Of a stretch of 64,000 bases of DNA, positions 44,669-52,992 are shown in pieces; the stretch's first letter is position 1, and the number at the start of each line of letters is the position of its first letter. The DNA is from Fibrobacter sp. UWB4 (lineage in GTDB: Bacteria > Fibrobacterota > Fibrobacteria > Fibrobacterales > Fibrobacteraceae), in assembly GCF_002210345.1 (NCBI RefSeq), contig NZ_MWQI01000006.1:124001-188000 (forward strand), read 5' to 3'. The position numbers and the translations under genes are program-made. Below the pieces are notes generated by a model. It did not search any database. It saw nothing but the letters and a program-made list of their open reading frames with translations, and was not told the DNA's origin.

Positions 44669-45183
44669 TGGCTGATGAAAATAAACAGAAAGAACCATCA
44701 TTGGTGGCAAAGATTTTTGCTCGTTGCAAAAATGATAAGGGATTTGCAGCAACTCTAAAGAGAGCTGATAATCCTGATACCGCTTATCAGGCATGGGAAA
44801 TTTTAGCGACCTATGGTGTTCCGCTGGATAAAGACTTTAAAAGATTGCCTTATGCTTTGGTTCTTGCCGCTGTTGCAAGGTCTTCTAATGATCAGGACGG
44901 AAAACTTGGCTTAGGTGCTGCTTTGGCTAAGGCGTATCAAGATGAAAAGGGAAATGTTGGTGATGCTGCAAAACCTAAGTTGCGTCGAATTTTGGCTTGT
45001 GATGATGTGGTTGAAGTATGTCAAGTGCTACGTCCTATTTTGCAATTGATTTGTAGTAGAGGTGTTGGCATCTCTTTTGAAAAACTGTTAAATGATTTGA
45101 AATATTTTAATTCTGAAAAAACATTGGCTTCTTGGGCGCAGGATTTCTTTGGCTCAAAGTCTAAAGAAAACGAGGAGCCGTAA
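44668..45183 (+). CDS. cse2: Cascade small subunit Cse2 (CasB/Cas11e)
   Basis: An all-helical 171-aa subunit that lines the belly of Cascade and stabilises the R-loop as a dimer. RADNPDTAYQAWEIL and the C-terminal helices fit Cse2. The FxxRxxRLL-like site is here FEKLLNDLKYF. It starts with a one-base overlap to cse1 and ends with a one-base overlap to cas6e. Assignment relies on size, composition and fixed position, as Cse2 is poorly conserved. Confidence 0.88.
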   Translation: MADENKQKEPSLVAKIFARCKNDKGFAATLKRADNPDTAYQAWEILATYGVPLDKDFKRLPYALVLAAVARSSNDQDGKLGLGAALAKAYQDEKGNVGDAAKPKLRRILACDDVVEVCQVLRPILQLICSRGVGISFEKLLNDLKYFNSEKTLASWAQDFFGSKSKENEEP

Positions 45184-45803
45184 TGTTTATATCTGTTTTA
45201 CGATTAAGTCGGAGTGATGTTCAACAGATTGCCGTATGTAATCAGGGTGTTTTTGATGCATACACTCTGCATAAAACGGTATATTCGATGTTCCCAAAGG
45301 AATCTGAGGAAACAAGAAGCTTTTTATATGCAGATCATGGTGGCGATTTCAATGAAAAAAGAATTTTGATTCTTTCGAAAAATTTGCCAAAGGAGCCTCA
45401 AATAGGAAAAGTTGAAACACAAGAAGTCCCGTCGCAATTTTTGCAACAGGAATATTACGGTTTCGAGGTTTTGATGAATCCTGTTCGTTGTGATTCTAAA
45501 ACGAAAAAGAAAATTCCCATTAGAGGGAATGATAAAGAAACTTTGAAACATTGGTTTTTAGAAAAGGCCGTAGCAAATGGATTTGAGGTTGTTTCAGATT
45601 CATTGTCTATTGGGAATACTTCGGTTTTACAATTCCATAAGGACAAGCAGAAAGTTGTTCTTGGAAAAGCCTCTTTCAAAGGCCGCCTTAAGGTCACTGA
45701 CCGAGAAAAGTTTATTAATGCATTTGAAAAAGGACTGGGAAAAGGAAAAGCGTATGGCTTTGGACTTTTCCAAATTGTTCCACTAACAAATGTAACTGTC
45801 TAA
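45183..45803 (+). CDS. cas6e: CRISPR RNA endoribonuclease Cas6e (CasE/Cse3)
   Basis: Cuts pre-crRNA at the base of the repeat hairpin and stays bound to the crRNA 3' end in Cascade. The 206-aa protein has two ferredoxin-like halves; the N-terminal SRSDVQQ...DAYTLHKTVYSMFP holds the conserved H-x(2,3)-(V/L) region with the catalytic His, and the C-terminal glycine-rich loop is GKASFKGRLKV...GLGKGKAYGFGLFQIVP. Gene order is unusual: cas6e precedes cas7 and cas5, whereas in E. coli it follows them. It overlaps cse2 by one base. Confidence 0.92.
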   Translation: MFISVLRLSRSDVQQIAVCNQGVFDAYTLHKTVYSMFPKESEETRSFLYADHGGDFNEKRILILSKNLPKEPQIGKVETQEVPSQFLQQEYYGFEVLMNPVRCDSKTKKKIPIRGNDKETLKHWFLEKAVANGFEVVSDSLSIGNTSVLQFHKDKQKVVLGKASFKGRLKVTDREKFINAFEKGLGKGKAYGFGLFQIVPLTNVTV

Positions 45804-45827
45804 AAATTTTAATAATAGGAGATAAAA

Positions 45828-46949
45828 ATGGTTAATCAGAACCCTTACACCAACAAGAAAATAGAATTTCACATCTTGCAGTCTTTCCCGGTTACGTGCT
45901 TGAACCGAGATGATGTGGGTGCACCGAAAACGGCTATGATTGGCGGCGTGAGCCGTGCTCGAGTTTCTAGCCAATGCTGGAAACGTGCTGTTCGCTTGGC
46001 GATGCATGAAGTAAGTGGTGTTGAACTTGGCACCCGTACAAAATTGCTTTCGGATCTTGTTGCATCTGCTTGTAAAGAAATGGGTGCTACACCGGAACAG
46101 GCAAAAGCATGTGGCGATAAAATTGAACAAATCTTTATAAAGTCAGACTCTAAGAAAAAAGGTGATGAAGAAGGAGATTCTAAAGCCGATACCTTAATGT
46201 TTTTGGCTCCTGCGGAAATCTCTTTGATTGCCGAAAAGTTCAAGGAATGTGAATTTAAGCCTGAAGAAGTAATTAAGGATGCTAAGCATCCTGAAAAGGA
46301 TTTGGCAAAGATTATTGAAAAGTCCAAGTTTGCTCAGTCTGAAACATTGGATGGCCTTGATATCGCCCTGTTTGGAAGGATGGTTGCTCAGGCTCCGACA
46401 ATGAATGTTGAAGCTGCATCTTCTTTTGCACATGCGATTTCGACACATCGCGTAACAAATGAAGTGGAATTCTTTACTGCTGTTGCTGACTATTCTAAGG
46501 ATAATCAGGGGTCGGCTCATATGGGTTCTCTTGAATTCAATGCTGCTACATATTATCGTTATATTTCCCTTGATTTGGGTCAACTTTATGAATCGTTGGG
46601 CGGAGATCAGTTCTTCCCACAAGCAGTATCTTCTTTCATTAAGGCTCTTTATGTAGCTGTTCCTTCGGCAAGGCAGACAACGCAGGCTGGAGCATGCTCT
46701 TGGGATTTTGCTGAAGTTTTTGTTCGCAAAGGACAGGGAATGCAACTTTCGTTTGAAACGCCTATTCTCAAAGACGATAACGGTGGTTTTTTGTCCAAAA
46801 GTAAAGAATATATGAAAAATACTCTTGCTAAAAAGGAAAAGCTTTCTGGTTCGCTGTTTGGTTTGATTAAGAAGTTCGAATTTGGTGAAGATGAAAACTT
46901 CTCTATCGATAATCTTATTGATGGTGTTGTAGCGGCAATTAAGGAGTAA
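45828..46949 (+). CDS. cas7: Cascade backbone subunit Cas7e (CasC/Cse4)
   Basis: Six copies form the crRNA-binding backbone of Cascade. The 373-aa protein opens with IEFHILQSFPVTCLNRDDVGAPKTA and GGVSRARVSSQCWKRAVR, in pieces typical of Cas7e. The middle has ALFGRMVA, MNVEAASSFAHAISTH and GSAHMGSLEFNAATYYRY, and later AVPSARQTT. These are strong family signatures. It has its own site TAGGAG and a 24-bp gap from cas6e, and cas5 follows after 2 bp. Confidence 0.95.
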   Translation: MVNQNPYTNKKIEFHILQSFPVTCLNRDDVGAPKTAMIGGVSRARVSSQCWKRAVRLAMHEVSGVELGTRTKLLSDLVASACKEMGATPEQAKACGDKIEQIFIKSDSKKKGDEEGDSKADTLMFLAPAEISLIAEKFKECEFKPEEVIKDAKHPEKDLAKIIEKSKFAQSETLDGLDIALFGRMVAQAPTMNVEAASSFAHAISTHRVTNEVEFFTAVADYSKDNQGSAHMGSLEFNAATYYRYISLDLGQLYESLGGDQFFPQAVSSFIKALYVAVPSARQTTQAGACSWDFAEVFVRKGQGMQLSFETPILKDDNGGFLSKSKEYMKNTLAKKEKLSGSLFGLIKKFEFGEDENFSIDNLIDGVVAAIKE

Positions 46950-46951
46950 CA

Positions 46952-47692
46952 ATGGATACTCGTTGGATGCTTCTTTGGTTTGAAGCTCCATTGCAATCTT
47001 GGGGTGCAGATTCCAAGTTTTCTCGCAGGGATACGCTAGAATTCCCGACGAAGTCGGGTGTTCTAGGTCTTGTTCTTTGTGCAATGGGAGCTTCTGGTGA
47101 GCAGAAGGATTTGCTGGCTTGTTTTTCGAATTTAAAACAGATTGTTTTATCGTTTCAATATGATAGGGATTCTTTGTTGCATGATTTTCAAATGATTGGT
47201 TCTGGATATGATTCCAATGATCCTTGGCAATCTTTGTTGATTCCTAAAACTGGAAACGGTAAGTCGGCTGTTGGTGGGGGGACAAAATTGACGCATCGTT
47301 ATTATTTGCAAAATGCAGTTTTTGCGGTGTTGCTTGAGGTTCCTGCGGATTTGACGGAAAAGATTGCGAATGCTTTGCAAAATCCAGTATATCCAATATA
47401 TCTGGGACGACGCTGCTGTGTTCCGACTGATTTCGTATATCATGGAGAATTTGCTTCTGAAAATGAAGCGGAGCAGGCTGCAAAGGATTATGCCGCGAAG
47501 AAATCAGAATTGCGTAATGAAAATCTTCCTGATTATGCAAAAAAATTGTTGTCTTTGAATTTTAAGGTGATAGATGGCGATTTCCCTGAAAAGGGCGATG
47601 TCTTTACATTGAATGATGTGCCTATACAGTTTGGTACTCAAAAGATGTATCGTGATCGCCGCGTCACCAAGATTTCAGAAGGATTGTCATAA
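46952..47692 (+). CDS. cas5: Cascade subunit Cas5e (CasD)
   Basis: Caps the 5' handle of the crRNA and contacts Cse1. The 246-aa protein begins WMLLWFEAPLQSWGADSKFSRR, continued by DTLEFPTKSGVLGL, the typical Cas5 start with the SWG and PTKS elements. YLGRRCCVPT and a C-terminal beta region fit subtype I-E. It stops at 47692, one base before the ATG of cas1 (overlap TAAATG), so it is tightly coupled. Confidence 0.94.
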   Translation: MDTRWMLLWFEAPLQSWGADSKFSRRDTLEFPTKSGVLGLVLCAMGASGEQKDLLACFSNLKQIVLSFQYDRDSLLHDFQMIGSGYDSNDPWQSLLIPKTGNGKSAVGGGTKLTHRYYLQNAVFAVLLEVPADLTEKIANALQNPVYPIYLGRRCCVPTDFVYHGEFASENEAEQAAKDYAAKKSELRNENLPDYAKKLLSLNFKVIDGDFPEKGDVFTLNDVPIQFGTQKMYRDRRVTKISEGLS

Positions 47693-48562
47693 ATGGCTGA
47701 TGGTCAGGTAAAAGAAAAAAGTAATCGATTGATTATCAAGGTAACGCATGATACGTTGCCTCAAATAAAAGATCGTTATCCATTTCTTTATCTTGAACGA
47801 GGCCGTTTAGAAATAGACGATAGTAGTGTTAAGTGGATTGATTGTGAAGGCGAAGTTATTCGTCTTCCTATTGCCACAATAACGACCTTGTTGCTGGGGC
47901 CTGGAACTAGTGTAACTCACGAGGCTATTAAAGTTCTTGCTGCCGCAAATTGTAGTGTGTGCTGGGTTGGTGAAGACTCGTTACTGTTTTATGCAGTGGG
48001 CAATTCACCAACCGCAAATACTCGAAATTTACGACGACAGATGCAGATTTCGTGCGATCCTGAAAAATCGCTTGCGGTCGCAAGACGCATGTATGAGCGA
48101 CGTTTCCCGGATGAAAATTTGAAAGGCAAGCCTTTAAAAGAAATGATGGGGATGGAAGGATATCGTGTTCGAGCGTTATATGAGAAAAAAGCAAACGAAT
48201 ATGGAGTAGGGTGGCGAGGTCGTTCTTTTACACCTGGAAAGATGGAATTGAGCGATGTCACTAATCAGGTGTTGACCGCTTCAAATGCGGCCTTGTATGG
48301 CATTCTATGTTCTTGCATATATTCTATGGGGTATTCGCCGCATATTGGATTTATTCATTCTGGATCGCCATTGCCATTTGTCTATGATATGGCCGATTTG
48401 TACAAAGAAGAATTGTGTATTGATTTGGCTTTTAAAATGACATTGGATTTGGCGGGAGAGTACAATAAACATCGGGTATCAGCTGAATTCCGGAAGCGGG
48501 TTCTTGATTATAAATTGTTAGAACGTATAGGTCCAGATATTGAGGAGATGCTAGGTAAGTAA
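47693..48562 (+). CDS. cas1: CRISPR integrase Cas1 (type I-E)
   Basis: With Cas2 it captures prespacers and integrates them at the leader end of the array. The 289-aa protein has the three metal ligands Glu155 (MMGMEGYRVR), His222 (FIHSGSPLPFV) and Asp235 (MADLYK), with the E. coli spacing between His and Asp (13). The N-terminal beta domain holds LERGRLEIDDSSVKW. No fusion is seen. cas2 follows directly with no gap, so spacer acquisition looks intact. Confidence 0.96.
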   Translation: MADGQVKEKSNRLIIKVTHDTLPQIKDRYPFLYLERGRLEIDDSSVKWIDCEGEVIRLPIATITTLLLGPGTSVTHEAIKVLAAANCSVCWVGEDSLLFYAVGNSPTANTRNLRRQMQISCDPEKSLAVARRMYERRFPDENLKGKPLKEMMGMEGYRVRALYEKKANEYGVGWRGRSFTPGKMELSDVTNQVLTASNAALYGILCSCIYSMGYSPHIGFIHSGSPLPFVYDMADLYKEELCIDLAFKMTLDLAGEYNKHRVSAEFRKRVLDYKLLERIGPDIEEMLGK

Positions 48563-48850
48563 ATGGTTGTTGTTATCGCAAATGATTTGCCCCCAGCTGT
48601 TCGGGGAAGAATGAAGTTATGGTTTGTAGAACCGAGAGCGAACATATTTGTGTCTGGAATAAAAGATTCTGTCGCAAATGATGTCGTTCAATATTTATTG
48701 AAGTCATGCCCTGCTCAATCAGGGCTTTTAATTTTTCAGCGGATAAATAAGGCACCCGGATTTAAGATTTGGGGACAGGGGGATCCGAATAAGAAAATAG
48801 ACGAAATTTCGGGTTATCAGCTGATTGTTGAAAAAATCTTAAATCAGTGA
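48563..48850 (+). CDS. cas2: CRISPR adaptation protein Cas2e
   Basis: A 95-aa subunit of the Cas1-Cas2 integrase, of the subtype I-E (CT1978-like) type: it starts MVVVIANDLPPAVRGRMKLW and continues with FVEPRANIFVSGI. It serves mainly as a structural clamp for prespacer DNA. It is the last cas gene; the first CRISPR repeat begins 48 bp after its stop, leaving little room for a leader. Confidence 0.95.
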   Translation: MVVVIANDLPPAVRGRMKLWFVEPRANIFVSGIKDSVANDVVQYLLKSCPAQSGLLIFQRINKAPGFKIWGQGDPNKKIDEISGYQLIVEKILNQ

Positions 48851-48898
48851 AGTACTATATTTTGTGTATTGCCAAGTGTGTAATCACAAAATCTTGGT
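48851..48898 (+). promoter_or_regulatory. Short CRISPR leader
   Basis: Only 48 bp lie between the cas2 stop and the first repeat. The stretch is AT-rich, with TATATT near 48855. The leader proper, including any IHF-type site and promoter, may extend back into cas2. Orientation is set by the repeat, whose form GTTTTCTCCGCG...GTGTTTC matches the transcribed direction of other I-E repeats. Confidence 0.6.
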
Positions 48899-51800
48899 GT
48901 TTTCTCCGCGTAAGCGGAGGTGTTTCCCTTACGACGGGTGAACTTTCCGATGTTTATGAGTTTTCTCCGCGTAAGCGGAGGTGTTTCTATTATTTGACTG
49001 GTGCCGATGTTAATGAGCAGGTTTTCTCCGCGTAAGCGGAGGTGTTTCTCTGTATTGCGCTTTCTTGTTGGAAATCCAACCGTTTTCTCCGCGTAAGCGG
49101 AGGTGTTTCTTGCTGAGCGCTGAAAGGTTACTATCCAAGCCCGTTTTCTCCGCGTAAGCGGAGGTGTTTCCCGCCTTTTACCATCCTTGATATAGTCGGG
49201 ATCGTTTTCTCCGCGTAAGCGGAGGTGTTTCTGTAGTCAAATCCTACGTAAATATCAAGTTGGCGTTTTCTCCGCGTAAGCGGAGGTGTTTCCATTCGGG
49301 TTAGCGTTATCCAGCTTGTTTTCGCGTTTTCTCCGCGTAAGCGGAGGTGTTTCTGGACTTGTCAGCGTGTCCGTCGAACACGTCGGGTTTTCTCCGCGTA
49401 AGCGGAGGTGTTTCTATACAATCTTTCCACCTTCAGAAGCAACACCGGTTTTCTCCGCGTAAGCGGAGGTGTTTCTATAGGTTCGGTACTTATTCATTTC
49501 CGAGCCTAGTTTTCTCCGCGTAAGCGGAGGTGTTTCTAATTTACAATCCTGATAGTAATACTTCATTTTGTTTTCTCCGCGTAAGCGGAGGTGTTTCCAA
49601 CGGACATCATAGAGCACCCCCGCGAAATTGGTTTTCTCCGCGTAAGCGGAGGTGTTTCTTCCCGCTAAATAGCTTATCGAAAAAAGAAGAGGTTTTCTCC
49701 GCGTAAGCGGAGGTGTTTCTCAATCACGCTTTTCACGACCATCGCAGAAGATGTTTTCTCCGCGTAAGCGGAGGTGTTTCCTCCTGGGTCCTGGACTTTG
49801 AACCCCAACCAAAGTTTTCTCCGCGTAAGCGGAGGTGTTTCTCGCCAAAGTATCTTATAGACTTCTTGGTGTCTGTTTTCTCCGCGTAAGCGGAGGTGTT
49901 TCTTCAAGTGATTCTAGCCCATTTCGTGGAAAGTAGTTTTCTCCGCGTAAGCGGAGGTGTTTCCATCTTGGCGTCTACATAGCCATGCTCAATTCTGTTT
50001 TCTCCGCGTAAGCGGAGGTGTTTCCATCTTCTGCACGTCGGCGGTGATTTCGTCGAGGTTTTCTCCGCGTAAGCGGAGGTGTTTCCTTTGCGCCCGGGAT
50101 TTCGGTCTGCGTGGCGTCGTTTTCTCCGCGTAAGCGGAGGTGTTTCTCATGGTGAGGAGGGCGATTTCACCGAAGGTTCGTTTTCTCCGCGTAAGCGGAG
50201 GTGTTTCCTCTTTCCTTTTTTCCATGTTTAATTTTATTGCGTTTTCTCCGCGTAAGCGGAGGTGTTTCTTGGCTTCCAAAGTTTTTGAAAGGGCTTGGTT
50301 TGTTTTCTCCGCGTAAGCGGAGGTGTTTCTCCACGCCAAGCCTGAGACTTTGCAGCGTCAAGGTTTTCTCCGCGTAAGCGGAGGTGTTTCATGGTCAAGA
50401 CAATGGAATTAGCGAATGGACAGGTTTTCTCCGCGTAAGCGGAGGTGTTTCCTTTTCACGGTCTATCAAAGCGGCATAGACGGTGTTTTCTCCGCGTAAG
50501 CGGAGGTGTTTCTGACTTTATTATGATTGCTCAGTTGGAGGATTAGTTTTCTCCGCGTAAGCGGAGGTGTTTCTGACTCTGTCAAGGTTCAACCCGATTC
50601 TTTGTGGTTTTCTCCGCGTAAGCGGAGGTGTTTCCTGGTGTTTCGCGACGGACACAACCGGGTTTACGTTTTCTCCGCGTAAGCGGAGGTGTTTCTTATG
50701 GATCCAGTATTCGGTGCTGCTGTCATTGGTTTTCTCCGCGTAAGCGGAGGTGTTTCTGGCATATTATACACTTTTTTGACGCGCTGACGGTTTTCTCCGC
50801 GTAAGCGGAGGTGTTTTCGGGTTAACTTGTTCAAGATTCACGCCAGCCTTGTTTTCTCCGCGTAAGCGGAGGTGTTTCTTGTTCGGTGATGAGCTTGGTT
50901 CTTTTTTGCTGGTTTTCTCCGCGTAAGCGGAGGTGTTTCTATTCAGCCAGAGCCTGCTGTGTGGAAATATAAGTTTTCTCCGCGTAAGCGGAGGTGTTTC
51001 TCCATTAAATACTTCACATGAAGTAGGCTATCAGTTTTCTCCGCGTAAGCGGAGGTGTTTCTTTCGATTCCGAAGAAGTCCGTGAGCTACATCGGTTTTC
51101 TCCGCGTAAGCGGAGGTGTTTCCAAAAAAACTAAGATTGTACATGAACGTATTGAGTTTTCTCCGCGTAAGCGGAGGTGTTTCCAAGCACCGCAAGACCG
51201 AAACGCTGGAACTATGGTTTTCTCCGCGTAAGCGGAGGTGTTTCTGCTCTGCCTTCGCCTGCTAGGAAAAATTCTCCGTTTTCTCCGCGTAAGCGGAGGT
51301 GTTTCTCAAGCGTCTTGGTGGTCATATACTCCATCTTGGTTTTCTCCGCGCAAGCGGAGGTGTTTCTAGAGGAGTTAGCAGGAGATGGAGTTTGAGCAAG
51401 TTTTCTCCGCGCAAGCGGAGGTGTTTCACAAGAGGCCGCCGCCGCAGGCGCTTCAATGGAGTTTTCTCCGCGCAAGCGGAGGTGTTTCCGGTAAAGGCAT
51501 TTTTCCGCTTTCGATCGACGCGTTTTCTCCGCGTAAGCGGAGGTGTTTCCAAATTTTCCAAACTTCTCTGCATATACGAGCGGTTTTCTCCGCGTAAGCG
51601 GAGGTGTTTCTAACCCCTGTCAATCGACCATAGATAGTCTTAAGTTTTCTCCGCGTAAGCGGAGGTGTTTCCATTCACCTGCAATCACCTGAGTCTTCAG
51701 CGCCGTTTTCTCCGCGTAAGCGGAGGTGTTTCTGCAGCTGCTCAATCTGAACTTTTACGCGCTCAGTTTTCTCCGCGCAAGCGGAGGTGTTTCCGACCAG

Positions 51801-51976
51801 TAAACTTCTTAATAACTTCTTTGCCTGTTTTCTCCGCGCAAGCGGAGGTGTTTCTCCGTCAACGACGGTGTAGGGGTGTTTCTTGTCGTTTTCTCCGCGC
51901 AAGCGGAGGTGTTTCTCGAGAAAAAAGAAGTCGAAGAGGTGAAAGACGGTTTTCTCCGCGTAAGCGGAGGTGTTTC
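48899..51976 (+). CRISPR. Type I-E CRISPR array, 51 repeats and 50 spacers
   Basis: The 28-nt repeat starts GTTTTC, has the stem CTCCGC/GCGGAG with a GTAA loop, and ends GGTGTTTC. Repeats recur exactly every 61 bp from 48899 to 51949 with no exception, so every spacer is 33 nt (32 if the first base is counted with the repeat). Six repeats (51339, 51400, 51461, 51766, 51827, 51888) have loop GCAA instead of GTAA. The repeat at 50790 ends in T rather than C. The base after the repeat is T for 30, C for 18, A for 2 and G for 0 of the 50 spacers. No duplicated spacer is evident by eye. The Cas6e cut should fall at the 3' base of the hairpin. Confidence 0.98.
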
Positions 51977-52008
51977 TTCTAGCGAAGCAACGCGTCTGAG
52001 CGAAGAGA

Positions 52009-52034
52009 CTTTGTTATTGCACTAGTAATAACAA
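52009..52034 (+). terminator. Hairpin after the CRISPR array
   Basis: TTGTTATT and AATAACAA form an 8-bp stem with an eight-base loop, about 35 bp past the last repeat. There is no T run on the plus strand, so it may act as a weak terminator or a 3' stabiliser for the pre-crRNA. Confidence 0.4.
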
Positions 52035-52035
52035 A

Positions 52036-52060
52036 AAATTCCCGCTTTCTCGGGAATGAC
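52036..52060 (-). terminator. Terminator of the 303-aa gene, formed by a dispersed repeat
   Basis: TTCCCG CTTTCT CGGGAA is a hairpin; on the minus strand it reads GTCATTCCCGAGAAAGCGGG and is followed by six T. It has the GTCATTCCCG start of the dispersed repeat family and works as a canonical terminator here. Confidence 0.8.
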
Positions 52061-52061
52061 A

Positions 52062-52973
52062 TTACACCCCTTCAATTTCTTCGATCTGCTTGCCGAGTTC
52101 GCTTGCTTGCTGTGAATCTTCGTTGTAGATGGCGTTGATTCGCTTGCAGCTGAGTTCGAGCAGATTGCGGGCTTCGATGGAATCGCTCTGCTTGCGGAGT
52201 TCGCGCAATGCCTTGTCGATTCTCTCGATGTCCTTCTGGTCGGGGTAGCCCTTCATGAAGGCGTAGAAAAGCTTAATTTGTGTGTTGTATTCGCTGTCGG
52301 ATTCGCAGGCGAGCAAGAACGGTATCACGCGCACGTTGAGGAGCTTCGAGAGGTCTCCCATGAACGTGTTGAGCGTGAGACCCTTCGGGAAGAGTTCTTC
52401 CGTGTCTTTCTGGATGTCTTCGGTGTTCACGAAATCGCCCTCTTCAAACTGCAGGAGCATTTCGTTGAGCATATCCATTTCGTTTCGCTTAGCTTGTTCG
52501 CGATACTTTGCCTGGTAATAAATCGGAAGCGTCGTGAGACAGTAATGCGCCTGGTTTGCACCGATAAATTCACCGATGTAGTAGATGTCGGCGTCTTCCT
52601 TGAGAATGTCTTCTTCGTTATTGAAGTTCCCGATGCGGGCCGGTATAGGAATCACTTCCATGTTCGAAAGTTCATGAAGTCGTTCGCGCATGGCGTCAAC
52701 GTCCAAATTCTCGGGGAGTTCCACACCGTTTTCTTCCATCGTCTTGAGAAAGTTGTTGAACTTTGCATCGACGGCGCGGTTGACTTCTCTTCGGCTTGGC
52801 TTGTGCTCGAACTGACGAAAGTCGCCTTCCAACGTCAAAAGCCCATTTTTAATCATATCACCAAACGGTGTTTCGTTGGGTTCAGCGTCGGGAGAGGGCA
52901 AAATACGTGCGTAGGCAATCATCCTGCCGCACAACTGATCGTCATTTCCTTTTTTCTGTTCGATTCCAAGCAT
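52062..52973 (-). CDS. Unknown 303-aa acidic cytosolic protein
   Basis: No family is recognised. The protein is rich in Glu, Asn and Leu and mostly helical by pattern. The middle holds VIPIPARIGNFNNEEDIL and ADIYYIGEFIGANQAHYCLTTLP, split by loops, which looks like a small beta-rich core. LLNVRVIPFLLACESDSEY and the C-terminal helices (LELSCKRINAIYNEDSQQASELGKQIEE) suggest coiled-coil contacts. There is no signal peptide or membrane segment. A good site TAGGA precedes ATG 52973 and a repeat-derived terminator follows. Codon use is like the core genes, not like the cas genes. It lies right after the CRISPR array, but a defence role is only speculation. Confidence 0.7.
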   Translation of the reverse strand: MLGIEQKKGNDDQLCGRMIAYARILPSPDAEPNETPFGDMIKNGLLTLEGDFRQFEHKPSRREVNRAVDAKFNNFLKTMEENGVELPENLDVDAMRERLHELSNMEVIPIPARIGNFNNEEDILKEDADIYYIGEFIGANQAHYCLTTLPIYYQAKYREQAKRNEMDMLNEMLLQFEEGDFVNTEDIQKDTEELFPKGLTLNTFMGDLSKLLNVRVIPFLLACESDSEYNTQIKLFYAFMKGYPDQKDIERIDKALRELRKQSDSIEARNLLELSCKRINAIYNEDSQQASELGKQIEEIEGV

Positions 52974-52992
52974 GTCCTAAAATTAACAAAAT

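Noticed and set aside
49414-51982. Several open frames inside the CRISPR array with repeating peptides such as KHLRLRGEN and ETPPLTRRK
   Set aside because: They are translations of the repeat unit in different frames and are a known annotation artefact.
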